This document shows positions 1 to 8,356 of a stretch of 40,061 nt of DNA, in pieces. The notes beneath the pieces are model-generated. The model did not search any database. It was not told the DNA's origin and saw nothing but the letters and a program-made list of their open reading frames with translations. Numbering within the stretch: the stretch's first letter is position 1; the number at the start of each line of letters is the position of its first letter. The stretch is from assembly GCA_002746115.1 (NCBI GenBank), contig NVXL01000003.1, forward strand, positions 37,074 through 77,134, given 5' to 3'. This DNA is from Alteromonadaceae bacterium. GTDB lineage: Bacteria; Pseudomonadota; Gammaproteobacteria; Pseudomonadales; Cellvibrionaceae. The position numbers were made by a program, and so were the translations under genes.

Positions 1-1827
1 TTGCCCCCAAAAAATAGTGGTGCGCAAGCGTTTTTAATCGAGCCGCTCATTATGCTCGGCGACTTGGATAAAGACATCAACGGACGCATCAAGTCTTCTT
101 ATGGCAGAGGTGAGAACAATCTTTTAGACAACTATAAAAAAATGAAGGTGATGGATCTATCTGAAGTGCATGCGGGCGGCGCCGGTAATGCGCCGATTTT
201 AGGCCAGTATCTTGCTAAAATGATTCTTAATCGTGGTACCGAGCAGTTTCTTGATGAGAATTGGAAAAACATTCATTCATACTTGATCGACTCTTGCGGA
301 ATTAAAGCCAATCAGTCGCGCTTGTTCTTTTATATCTTTAGTGCCGGTGGCGGCACCGGGTCTGGCATGGCGTCGGAGTTTGGTTTGGCTCAGCAGTATG
401 CCTACATGAGTAAAACATTTAATGACAGCGTCTGGAATAAGCAAGGCGTACCGCTTACAGGCGACCATTCGTTTGTATTTGAGCCGATTTTTAGTACTGG
501 AATTTGCATATTACCTAACCTTGCCAGTGAATCTTCAGAGATATCCGAGGCCTTACATATCAATTCCGGCCGTCTGTTATGCAAGTACCTCTCCGAGGAG
601 TGGAACTTTTCCTATAACAATGCTGACGAAGACGGAGCCGAAAAGGGCATTATGGAACGGTTGCGCCCTTGGAATGCGATGATGCTAATTTCGAATGATA
701 TTATGCGTTACGCTGAGGAGTCAAATGACGGTGATATTAAAAATATCGACGTCAACACCATGGAAAAATATGCCAATCAATATATCTCCCAGCAAATATT
801 TAACATCCTAACGGCACAATCGGTGACAACCGATTACGATCAAGACTATTTCCGCCGTGCAGGCATTGATATTAATGAAACTATTCGACTTGATGCAAAC
901 GACTTATTTATGAGCCTTGCGGGGCCTGTAACCATTGCCTATGCGGAAGCGGTGGTATCTAAGACCTCGTCGTTTGTCTCGGAGAGCTCAGAGCAGAAGC
1001 AGAAAGAGCAGGAAGTTATTGAACTTGATGTTGATGATTTGTTTTTCCGCTCCATAGATTTACCACACTTTAACGATGTAACCAAAGCAATCGAGGGTGT
1101 GAGCTTACTACCCATTGAGTCGAAACGTTATCGTGAGTATCTAAAAGACTGTAAGGCTAATAATTATAATACGGAGAAGCTTAAAAAATTACACTTTTTT
1201 AATCAGTGCTCGTCGATTGTATCGATTATCTCGTTGCCGAAAGATTATAAGCTTTCCTACATGGATCTTAATAAGCTTAAAAAACACCTTAATAATATAT
1301 TCCCGAACACCACACTTAAGCGTTACGCCTTGGTTATTGGCACCTCTTCGAATGTATCCTTAACGACCTTGATTGCCAAAAGCCCCTGCTTGAGCGATGA
1401 TTTTTTAACACTGATAGTCTCTTACATAAAGCGTTGTTTTGGTAAGGGGAAATACCGCTATGACGATAGCTTTGATCGTGCATTTCTTAGCCTGATTCGT
1501 GATGAGGTGTTCGACGACGAACATTTTAATGAGATGGTCGATGAATTCGAAAATCCGGCCAAAATTCTAGATACTAACTGGAATGCCATTAAGCCGATGT
1601 ACGAGAAGAAATATCGTGAGACGATAGAGGGGAATAAAAAATTCGTATCCATTAACGATATTCGGCTAAGCTCTGAGGACATTAAAGGTACGATTATGTA
1701 CCTCAGAGAGATTTACCGTCATCGCATTAGTAAAACGAAGATTGTATCGCTTAACGATCCAGACAGTGATACTAAGATTCTTGGCGGAAACTCTGGCAGC
1801 ACTGACACTGGCGGCGGTATGCTGTAA
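1..1827 (+). CDS. Tubulin/FtsZ-superfamily GTPase-like protein, 5' end outside the window
   Basis: The 608 visible residues carry the tubulin signature GGGTGSG (residues 116-122, the T4 phosphate-binding loop). Before it is a glycine-rich stretch GGAGNAP that fits the T3 loop. Further on are SNDIM, which resembles the nucleotide-base-binding T6 loop, and LDANDL, which resembles the T7 catalytic loop with DxxD in place of FtsZ NxDxxD. The N-terminal T1 loop of the fold is absent. The reading frame is open to base 1, and the first codon (TTG) has no upstream sequence to judge, so I read it as a gene cut by the window edge, not a real start. The protein is much longer than FtsZ (about 380 residues), and the extra C-terminal half resembles nothing I can name. 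It is not the cell-division FtsZ. It may belong to one of the divergent bacterial FtsZ-like families predicted to act in membrane remodelling, but that assignment is inference. Confidence 0.8.
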   Translation: MPPKNSGAQAFLIEPLIMLGDLDKDINGRIKSSYGRGENNLLDNYKKMKVMDLSEVHAGGAGNAPILGQYLAKMILNRGTEQFLDENWKNIHSYLIDSCGIKANQSRLFFYIFSAGGGTGSGMASEFGLAQQYAYMSKTFNDSVWNKQGVPLTGDHSFVFEPIFSTGICILPNLASESSEISEALHINSGRLLCKYLSEEWNFSYNNADEDGAEKGIMERLRPWNAMMLISNDIMRYAEESNDGDIKNIDVNTMEKYANQYISQQIFNILTAQSVTTDYDQDYFRRAGIDINETIRLDANDLFMSLAGPVTIAYAEAVVSKTSSFVSESSEQKQKEQEVIELDVDDLFFRSIDLPHFNDVTKAIEGVSLLPIESKRYREYLKDCKANNYNTEKLKKLHFFNQCSSIVSIISLPKDYKLSYMDLNKLKKHLNNIFPNTTLKRYALVIGTSSNVSLTTLIAKSPCLSDDFLTLIVSYIKRCFGKGKYRYDDSFDRAFLSLIRDEVFDDEHFNEMVDEFENPAKILDTNWNAIKPMYEKKYRETIEGNKKFVSINDIRLSSEDIKGTIMYLREIYRHRISKTKIVSLNDPDSDTKILGGNSGSTDTGGGML

Positions 1828-1832
1828 GTAAT

Positions 1833-1890
1833 TTTTATAAGCTTAGTTTATTTTACAAGCTAGATGGTTTTACAAGCTATATAATTTTAT
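1833..1890. repeat. Degenerate tandem repeat, about 17-bp period
   Basis: Starting five bases after the stop of the tubulin-like gene there are three clear units and part of a fourth, each opening TTTTAYA(A)GC: 1833-1850, 1851-1867, 1868-1884 and a partial unit from 1885. The last part overlaps the 3' end of the MFS gene on the other strand. The gap between the two convergent genes (1828-1876) holds nothing else that I can see. No hairpin with a T-run is obvious. Confidence 0.6.
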
Positions 1891-3073
1891 AGCGGGTTAA
1901 ACCATAGCTGAAGTACAATACGGAAGCCAGCATCATAATATAAGCGAGGCCTTCTGAGCCAAGGCTGCTCATAGCAACCCCAATCAGTATAATACCTACT
2001 GTACCGCCAAGGCTATCCATGAGCGAAAATGCCGCATTCGCGGCGACCATATCGCGCTCTTCGAAACGTGTTAACAATATCGACATCGCAACCGAGTAAC
2101 AGGATGCATTGGCTCCGCCCCAGAGAAACAACAATACGACAGATTGATAAAAGTCGTATATGACCAAGGGCAAGAACGCCGAAAATATTAACGATACAAA
2201 AATGTTGGTAAATAGGAAATGACGCAAATCAAAGTGCGCACTTATCCACGCGTATACTGGTTCTAAGACAATACAACCAGTAATAAACGCGACCAGTAGC
2301 ATAGACGCTGCGTATACCTCCATATGATTTCTAATACCGTAAATAGTAATAAATGCGGTAATACCGAAAATTACCACGCCGCAATAAGCAATTGCGCAAT
2401 AGACGCCTGGAGAGTCTTTAATAATATTGAATAAGCCTCTAGATTTTCCGTCTTCCTGACCGGGCGTTTTACCGCCAACCGCTAACATAATAAAACCTGA
2501 AACTATCGAGAAAAATACAGAAAATGCGACGTCCAAGCGTTGCACTACAAATATTTCACTTAGCTTGCTTAGAATACTGTCACTGGGGATGCTAGTTGAC
2601 AATCCAACAAGAAAAGGACCAATTGAATAACCTAGAGAAATCATCATGCCGTACATCGCATTGACAATTGTCGTGTTTTTTTTGAAACGCATACTGGTAA
2701 TTAGTATTTGGAGCAATAAAACGGCTAGGTAAGCGCCTATGCCGTGAACAAACACAAAACCTAACCATTGGTGCTCATGCTCAGCCGAGGAAATAAAATA
2801 CAAGCTCCCCGTGCGTAACAATAGGGCTATCGCCACGGCGAGACATAAGCCAATTTTTTTGAAAATCCACTGCAGTGAAAAGCAAATCAATAAAAGCGCG
2901 CTGGTTTCGCTGGCAAGCACGAGTCCCATTGTGACCTCGGAAAACTTGAAACTCTCCATGGTGACGGGGAATATAATCGCGTTCATTCCCATCGATATGG
3001 AAATAAAAAGCGTTGCTGCCAAATACATCAGTAAGCGTGTGTAAGTTGGGGCGCTTGATTGGGTACTATTCAT
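1877..3073 (-). CDS. Major facilitator superfamily (MFS) transporter
   Basis: The 398-residue product is hydrophobic throughout, with about ten to twelve predicted membrane helices and short charged loops. An acidic loop near residues 200-215 probably marks the centre between the two six-helix halves. Size and layout fit an inner-membrane MFS secondary carrier, but no subfamily signature identifies its substrate. It is the last gene of the four-gene minus-strand operon: its ATG lies inside the end of the Cache-sensor gene (8-bp overlap), which suggests translational coupling. By position it may export a product made by the upstream decarboxylase and methyltransferase homologues, or import their substrate; this is inference. 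Confidence 0.85.
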   Translation of the reverse strand: MNSTQSSAPTYTRLLMYLAATLFISISMGMNAIIFPVTMESFKFSEVTMGLVLASETSALLLICFSLQWIFKKIGLCLAVAIALLLRTGSLYFISSAEHEHQWLGFVFVHGIGAYLAVLLLQILITSMRFKKNTTIVNAMYGMMISLGYSIGPFLVGLSTSIPSDSILSKLSEIFVVQRLDVAFSVFFSIVSGFIMLAVGGKTPGQEDGKSRGLFNIIKDSPGVYCAIAYCGVVIFGITAFITIYGIRNHMEVYAASMLLVAFITGCIVLEPVYAWISAHFDLRHFLFTNIFVSLIFSAFLPLVIYDFYQSVVLLFLWGGANASCYSVAMSILLTRFEERDMVAANAAFSLMDSLGGTVGIILIGVAMSSLGSEGLAYIMMLASVLYFSYGLTRYKII

Positions 3074-3896
3074 TACCTTGTTTTAGCTCTCGGTGTAATT
3101 TTAAATATGCATCCAGTAATGCTAAGCGCTTGGTATTGATTATTAGAATGAAGCGGCGTAAGAACCACACCGTCGCCCCCACAAGGTAGGCAATAATACT
3201 AACGGCTAGGAAGGCCCGGGTGGCAGCACGTTTAATTGGTTCGAGGCGCTTAACGTAGCGATCGGCTTTCATGTCGATACCGACGATACCCACGAATTCG
3301 CCTTTGCTGTTGTAAAACGGTGCGTAAGCACTGATAAAATGTCCCCATTCATCGGCGTAGACTTCGGTGGTGTCAGCCATTTGATTTTTTAATGCGTGGA
3401 TCATGTGTGGGTTGGCATCCGGATATTCATCCATAATATGAGATTTCATTTCGACTCCGGGGCTATCGGGGGACTCGATGTCAGAGGGCCAGGGGTCGAG
3501 GATGTAATAGACTTTTTCGTTCTTGAGAATCACGGTGTAGATAAAAATCAAACTGCAGCCGTTAGCTAAGTCGAAGATTTCCTCGTACTCGCTCAGTCGT
3601 TTATCACAGCTCTCGAGTAGGCCGCGACCAAGAGGGAGAATGTTGGCCTGATATTCGGAGCTATCTTCTTGGCTGGGGTCTATGAACATTGGGTGGGCAT
3701 CACCATCTATGAGGGTGGCGATGATTTTGGCTTGGCGTAACATGCCTTCACGAATTTCTTGTTTTTCTGCAATAAGCGCGTGGTGAAGAATAAAATAAGT
3801 TGTGATCACGGCGACTAGTAAGATAGCAAGGCCTACTATTATGCCCTCAAGTAATGGACGTATCGAATAAACTTTTGCCGATTGATACTCTATCAC
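3066..3896 (-). CDS. Membrane-anchored Cache-type sensor without an output domain
   Basis: The 276-residue protein has an N-terminal membrane helix (about residues 15-38), a periplasmic region of roughly 185 residues and a second membrane helix (about 228-248), followed by only about 28 basic cytoplasmic residues. The end of the periplasmic region (HFISAYAPFYNSKGEFVGIV, then GIDM) resembles the membrane-proximal half of double Cache ligand-binding domains of chemoreceptors and sensor kinases. No HAMP, kinase, GGDEF or methyl-accepting domain follows. The start is a GTG at 3896 with a good GGGGAG ribosome-binding site five bases upstream. It lies 21 bp after the decarboxylase and overlaps the transporter start. 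It may act as a ligand-sensing partner of the transporter or of a separate kinase; the partner is unknown. Confidence 0.7.
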   Translation of the reverse strand: MIEYQSAKVYSIRPLLEGIIVGLAILLVAVITTYFILHHALIAEKQEIREGMLRQAKIIATLIDGDAHPMFIDPSQEDSSEYQANILPLGRGLLESCDKRLSEYEEIFDLANGCSLIFIYTVILKNEKVYYILDPWPSDIESPDSPGVEMKSHIMDEYPDANPHMIHALKNQMADTTEVYADEWGHFISAYAPFYNSKGEFVGIVGIDMKADRYVKRLEPIKRAATRAFLAVSIIAYLVGATVWFLRRFILIINTKRLALLDAYLKLHRELKQGNE

Positions 3897-3917
3897 TCAG
3901 TCTCCCCATACCTTAAA

Positions 3918-5111
3918 TTAAGTGCTAATAAATCGCTCCATAAAGTCACCACGCATACAGTGGTTAGATGACATTTCTGCAGCGTATGCACCAGAGTTTA
4001 ACAGGGCAACAATATCACCGACATGCATTGGCGGTAAGGGGACTTGTTCGTACCAGATGTCTAGCGCTTCATTGATGTTACCGACTACGTCTGCTGGGGC
4101 ATCGTTTTTCCCCGGTAATTTAGTCGAAATAGGATAACATGGCAACTGATAAAAGGCTGGCTCTTTTGCGAGGTTGAAACCGCCTGCGAGGAATACGAAG
4201 CGCTTACCGGCTTTGACTTCATCGTAGTTGACGTTTAGAAGTAACATTCCCGCATCTTTTACGAGATATTCACCTGGCTCAAAGATGAGTTGATATGGGC
4301 TGTCTCCCCAGGTGTCGTTAATGATGCCAGTCCAGGCTTTAAGTGCTAGCGGTGCCTCTGAAGGGAGGTGAGGAACGCCTAAGCCCCCGCCTAAATTGAC
4401 TTGGTTAATGCCAGGAATACGATCGACCATTTCGCGTGCACAGCGCATAGCGTTATGGAATTGGGCTAGGCCTTGATTCGACAATCCGCAACCGAGATGC
4501 ATGTGTGCACGTTTTAGGTGCAACTGATGTTGCTCAACAATTGTGAGTGCTTCTTCGAGTTCATCGCGATAAATACCAAATTTACTAATTTTATCGCCTG
4601 AATACTGCAATAAGCTATTGTTGGTAGCGCCGGATGCGGCTTGAGGGTTGATGCGAATACCAATTTCTCGCTCGGGAAAATGACGTCCAATCGTTGCTAA
4701 TGCGGAGAGCGAATCGACATTTATCTGAAGGTCGTTTACTGCTCCAAGTTCAATAAGTTCTTTCGGTGATAATATCCCCGTAAGGGATATATCTTTAGCG
4801 TGAAAACCGCAGCTAAGGGCGGCGCTGACCTCTTTGGGGGAGCAGGCATCAATGCCGAGGCCGCTTTGGCGGATGTGATTTAGCACACTACTGTTGTGGT
4901 TGGCTTTCATCGCGTACAGCAGCCTGCAAGGGCGGTCAACCTTGTTTAAGGCGTTTTGTAAACGCGCAATATTGTCGTTAATACGCGCGCCGCTATAAAG
5001 GAAAAGAGGTAGCTGTAAACCCTGACACCAATAGCTTATTGCTTCGCCTGCGAAATACAGCTCCTGGCCTTTGTAGCCTAGATCTTTACGTTGCCACCAA
5101 ATGTCTTGCAT
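3918..5111 (-). CDS. Fold-III PLP-dependent decarboxylase homologue (DAP/ornithine decarboxylase family) with altered active site
   Basis: This 397-residue protein has the family's alanine-racemase-like barrel and C-terminal beta domain. Visible signatures are the PLP lysine K69 in YAMKAN, the HLGCG segment at 205-209, the phosphate-binding GGGLG at 241-245, EPG at 278-280 and GAY at 374-376. Two key positions differ from working diaminopimelate or ornithine decarboxylases. The CESGD motif, whose cysteine is contributed across the dimer, is replaced by NEALD at 347-351 (Cys to Asn, with Glu and Asp kept). EPGR is EPGE, with E281 in place of the arginine. The rest of the fold looks intact, so this is not simple decay. 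The start lies 3 bp after the SET-gene stop. Substrate is unknown; a changed substrate or reaction, such as decarboxylation-dependent transamination, or a regulatory role are all possible. Confidence 0.85.
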   Translation of the reverse strand: MQDIWWQRKDLGYKGQELYFAGEAISYWCQGLQLPLFLYSGARINDNIARLQNALNKVDRPCRLLYAMKANHNSSVLNHIRQSGLGIDACSPKEVSAALSCGFHAKDISLTGILSPKELIELGAVNDLQINVDSLSALATIGRHFPEREIGIRINPQAASGATNNSLLQYSGDKISKFGIYRDELEEALTIVEQHQLHLKRAHMHLGCGLSNQGLAQFHNAMRCAREMVDRIPGINQVNLGGGLGVPHLPSEAPLALKAWTGIINDTWGDSPYQLIFEPGEYLVKDAGMLLLNVNYDEVKAGKRFVFLAGGFNLAKEPAFYQLPCYPISTKLPGKNDAPADVVGNINEALDIWYEQVPLPPMHVGDIVALLNSGAYAAEMSSNHCMRGDFMERFIST

Positions 5112-5114
5112 AAT

Positions 5115-5657
5115 TTATCTTTGATTTGATTCTTTTTTGCCTTGAATCCACCCTCGGCACTGTGTCGATCCACAACTACATGGAAAACTTTTAAAGAGAA
5201 TATCTTCAGAATCTGTGTAATCCATGCTTAAGCGTTGATACGGGCTGATGGCTTTAATCGCGATTAACTGACAGGTTTCTGTTTCAAGTCGTATGTTGGG
5301 GTCGCAGGAGTGCGAGATATAACCGGAGAAATACGGGTCATAAATATGGGTGCCGGGTCCAAGCTGAAGTGTGTGTTGACGAATGTCGCTGACAATTTCG
5401 CCGTGAATTTGGGCGACTATCTGCTCGGGCTCAAATGCGCGCCGAGTAATAACGCCCAGGTTAACGGTGCTATTGATATATACCAGTGAAAAATCGTCAA
5501 TCTTAGGGTTGTAGGGGCCTAAGGGATACTTGCCGTCGTAAAAATCCATGGCGCTACCATCGTTATCTTTATCGTTCTCGATGGCATATACGGAATTAAT
5601 ACCAAGTGAGGGTTGATGGTTGTCGGTTGAGTTGGATATTTTATTGCAAGATTTCAC
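5115..5657 (-). CDS. SET-domain methyltransferase homologue with post-SET zinc motif
   Basis: The 180-residue protein ends in a compact SET domain. Residues 115-121 (SHSCDPN) match the NHSCxPN motif that binds S-adenosylmethionine and forms the SET pseudoknot, with Ser at the usual first Asn. DY at 146-147 carries the conserved tyrosine, and C160, C162 and C167 (CSCGSTQC) form a post-SET cysteine cluster that normally binds zinc together with the motif cysteine. Known SET enzymes methylate lysine side chains. No histone-like target is nearby, so a protein, peptide or small-molecule target is open. The start is a GTG with AGGAT about nine bases upstream; an alternative ATG exists near residue 38. 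It is the first gene of the operon with the decarboxylase, sensor and transporter. Confidence 0.8.
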   Translation of the reverse strand: MKSCNKISNSTDNHQPSLGINSVYAIENDKDNDGSAMDFYDGKYPLGPYNPKIDDFSLVYINSTVNLGVITRRAFEPEQIVAQIHGEIVSDIRQHTLQLGPGTHIYDPYFSGYISHSCDPNIRLETETCQLIAIKAISPYQRLSMDYTDSEDILFKSFPCSCGSTQCRGWIQGKKESNQR

Positions 5658-6282
5658 GTGCTAGATCCTAGGTTAAACGTTTGTAGAAATTAAGAAACCA
5701 AGTAATAAAGTCAGAGGGAAGATAATGTAGCTGACTCGGTCAATTAGTTGTGCAATATTTTCTCGCCGACCACATAGCGATGAGACAATAATATTTCACA
5801 CCGAGCTTGAGCATGTAGTGGGATACCTGTAATTGTGGTCAATATTCGATACTTAATTACTCGCAGAATAATTTATAGGCCTGATTGCGGCACTAATCAA
5901 CTCGACGAAGGGATATTACTATTTTCCGATGTAATATGATGACGCTTTGGCGCGTAAAGTTGTAATTTGATGTTTTTCCAAGCTTTTTGCAATAGGTCTG
6001 TAATGCGTTGTAATGAGTCGTTTGGTCTTGTTGCTCTTGTATCTAACAGGTGATAAGAACTTAATACGCTATGCATTTTGTCTGTAATGCTTATTAACAG
6101 TTATCAATTTTTCGATAGCCCCGTACAACATATGATCATGTTGGTGGGTGTTTGTTCTTTTTTTGGTTTTCTGCCTTATACAATTGAGCAGTACAATGCA
6201 TTCAGGTATGCTTCCTACGGTTCTTTTAACCAGCGTTCGTCTGCGGGTTAAAGTAATAATATTAACAATTAAGGATAGAGAT
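5658..6282. promoter_or_regulatory. Divergent regulatory region with clustered TGTAAT motifs
   Basis: This 625-bp, AT-rich gap lies between the SET-led operon (minus) and the DUF4234-like gene (plus), so it should hold promoters for both. The hexamer TGTAAT occurs six times on the plus strand at 5828, 5930, 5961, 5999, 6009 and 6083, several within longer shared context such as TCTGTAATGCG. There is also a 6-bp inverted repeat CAACAT-N6-ATGTTG near 6126-6143. I could not assign exact -35/-10 boxes. No credible gene is visible: an open frame running from a GTG at 6148 into the downstream gene lacks a ribosome-binding site. Confidence 0.45.
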
Positions 6283-6747
6283 ATGACAGAAGAAGATAAA
6301 AGTATTTACCAAGCACCAGATTCAGAATTAGTCACCGAGAGCCAGGGTGATGTCAACATTTCCCGATTTACAGCTTGGGCTGTTTTCGGACTCGGTATAC
6401 TAACCGGGGGCATATATGGCGCGTATTGGCTTTACAGCAGAGGTCAGCAATTGAATGCTGTTAGCGAACGAAAATTCCCTGCAAATGTGGCTTTAGGGTT
6501 TATCATTTTGAGCATATTGTACACCGTAGTTTCTGCTGTGGCCGGCGAGAGCGGTATCTTTGCCGCTATTTTGGGGATTTTATTTCTTGCATACATAGCG
6601 ACTTATATATATCTGGTTTTCACTTTTAAAAAATGCTTGTCGGGGCATACGGGGATCAAGCTGGGTGGGGTTTTAACCTTCTTCTTTTCGTCAATATATT
6701 TTCAGTATAAAATTAACCAATATATTGACAGTCAATCGGACGCATAG
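6283..6747 (+). CDS. Small DUF4234-like multi-pass membrane protein
   Basis: The 154-residue product starts at an ATG preceded by AAGGAT at a suitable distance. It opens with a short polar segment containing YQAPDSEL, seen at the N-terminus of many small inner-membrane proteins. Then come about four hydrophobic segments (roughly residues 28-48, 65-85, 90-115 and 125-142). The segment ending GAYWLYSRGQQLNA resembles the GxYWlY...N motif of the DUF4234 family, whose function is unknown. It stands alone, convergent with the chemoreceptor, and a hairpin terminator follows. I make no functional claim beyond inner-membrane location. Confidence 0.65.
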   Translation: MTEEDKSIYQAPDSELVTESQGDVNISRFTAWAVFGLGILTGGIYGAYWLYSRGQQLNAVSERKFPANVALGFIILSILYTVVSAVAGESGIFAAILGILFLAYIATYIYLVFTFKKCLSGHTGIKLGGVLTFFFSSIYFQYKINQYIDSQSDA

Positions 6748-6799
6748 GTTTTCAGTTTTTTCTTGAAAAATTAACAGGTTGAACTACAGAAATCTGAAG

Positions 6800-6842
6800 G
6801 ATAAAAAAACCCCGCGACCATAATTGGCTGCGGGCTTTTTAG
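6800..6842. terminator. Rho-independent terminator, probably bidirectional
   Basis: A GC-rich hairpin (CCCGC at 6811-6815 pairing with GCGGG at 6830-6834, with a further CCA/TGG pairing inside) is flanked by an A-run on the left and CTTTTT on the right. It lies between the convergent DUF4234-like gene and the chemoreceptor gene, so it can end transcripts from both strands. Confidence 0.8.
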
Positions 6843-6868
6843 TTTGTAGAGCTTGGTATACCAAGGGC

Positions 6869-8356
6869 TTATTTTACAATAAAAAAGCTCATATCTTCGT
6901 GTAGTTTCTGCTTTGCATTTATAAGCGTCGATGAGTCTGTTTTCATCTGTAGTATTTTTTCAGCTAAACTTTCCGTACCTGTCAATACTTCTTCCATAAA
7001 GCGGTTGACCTGGTTACTCAAGTTGTACTGCTGCTCAGCGGCTTGGGAAACATCGCTTACTTTGGTATTAATAGAGTGCATTTTGTCGGAAATGTAGGTA
7101 TAAGACTCAGCGCTTTTTTCTGTTAGCGCAATTGCTTCTTGTACCATGTCACGACTGCGTAGCGAGCCTGCGTAGGATTCTTCAGCCTTTCGCTGTAATT
7201 CACTGATAATACGTTCAATTTCCGAAGTCGACTCTTGAGTGCGCTGAGCCAAGGTGCGAACCTCGTCTGCGACTACCGCAAAGCCTCTGCCTGATTCACC
7301 TGCCCGAGCCGCTTCAATAGCCGCGTTCAGTGCGAGCAAATTGGTTTGTTCTGCGATATTTTTGATCACGACAAGAACCCCGGCAATTGTCGCGCTTGCG
7401 GCTTTAAGCTCGTTGGCTTTCTCGGCATTGCTGTTTAATTCGGTGACCAGCTCACTGATCAGTTTTAGGTTTTTTTCCACATCGGATTTACGCTCATCGG
7501 TGAGCTCAAGCGTTTCTCTGCAGTCGTTAGCGGTCGACTCTGTACTGTGAACGATGCCGTTGATGGCCTCTTGAAGCTCGCGGACATGGGTGAGGGAGTT
7601 TTGGGTAAGCTGCTGCTGGGCAATGGTATTCGAAGAGGTGCTTTCGCTGACTCGGTCGAACTTGGTGACCCACTCGCCTATCTCACTGGTACTGATAGCG
7701 ACATCATTGATGGTTTCTTTTACGGCTTTTAATAAGCGATTAAAATTTTCGGCTAATGTTCCAATTTCAAGGGTATTATCAATAGGGGCTACGACTGTGA
7801 GGTCGAACTTTCCTTTTTGATGCATTTGCGCGATAGTTTTAGATACCTGGGTCAAGGGGCGGACAAATACATATTGGATCACCAAAACAAGGCAAACACA
7901 TAACGCGGCGAGCGTTATGACGGAGTTGATTAAAATCTCAGTGATTTTGCGACTTAAAATACTGTTAGTTGAATCTAAGGCGTAGGTCACCAGAATCGTT
8001 CCGACTAGTTTGTTATTGTCGTGATGAATGGGCAGCTCGACAGTATCGAATAAGAACTCTTTGTTATTATTGATCTCCACCATAGGTCGCTGTTTTTGAT
8101 CAATAACTTCAATTTTGGCAATAAAAGGGTTGGGTTTGTAGGAGTTAACGATTTTTTCAAGTACCGGCAGGTCGTAGGAGAATATCGGGTCATTCATGAT
8201 GACCTGGAGTTGCTCGCTTAAGTTTTGTGTTTCTTCTTTAAAGCGTGTTCGCTCCTGAGACTCTAGCAAGAGGTAGGAGCTGATTGAGATGATACTCAAA
8301 ATGATGGTAGTCGATACCAGTACAGCAACGAGTATTTTATTTGTAATTGAGTTCAT
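6869..8356 (-). CDS. Methyl-accepting chemotaxis protein
   Basis: The 495-residue receptor has an N-terminal membrane helix (about 8-28), a periplasmic domain of about 110 residues, a second helix (about 138-165) and a HAMP linker. A long cytoplasmic coiled-coil hairpin follows, whose tip (near residues 335-370) carries the conserved [18 protein letters not shown] and [15 protein letters not shown] segments that bind CheA and CheW. The small ligand domain is of a type I cannot name. The start has a good GGAGG site six bases upstream. It has no C-terminal CheR/CheB pentapeptide of the NWETF kind. No chemotaxis operon is adjacent; the CheX gene is 11 kb away. Confidence 0.95.
   Translation of the reverse strand: MNSITNKILVAVLVSTTIILSIISISSYLLLESQERTRFKEETQNLSEQLQVIMNDPIFSYDLPVLEKIVNSYKPNPFIAKIEVIDQKQRPMVEINNNKEFLFDTVELPIHHDNNKLVGTILVTYALDSTNSILSRKITEILINSVITLAALCVCLVLVIQYVFVRPLTQVSKTIAQMHQKGKFDLTVVAPIDNTLEIGTLAENFNRLLKAVKETINDVAISTSEIGEWVTKFDRVSESTSSNTIAQQQLTQNSLTHVRELQEAINGIVHSTESTANDCRETLELTDERKSDVEKNLKLISELVTELNSNAEKANELKAASATIAGVLVVIKNIAEQTNLLALNAAIEAARAGESGRGFAVVADEVRTLAQRTQESTSEIERIISELQRKAEESYAGSLRSRDMVQEAIALTEKSAESYTYISDKMHSINTKVSDVSQAAEQQYNLSNQVNRFMEEVLTGTESLAEKILQMKTDSSTLINAKQKLHEDMSFFIVK

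Noticed and set aside
1-1827. Cell-division gene ftsZ
   Set aside because: Length, divergent loops and lack of ftsA/ftsQ neighbours in the visible part do not fit; the protein only shares the superfamily signature.
6148-6282. N-terminal extension of the DUF4234-like gene from a GTG
   Set aside because: No ribosome-binding site precedes it, whereas AAGGAT precedes the ATG at 6283, and the extension lacks the family's usual polar start.
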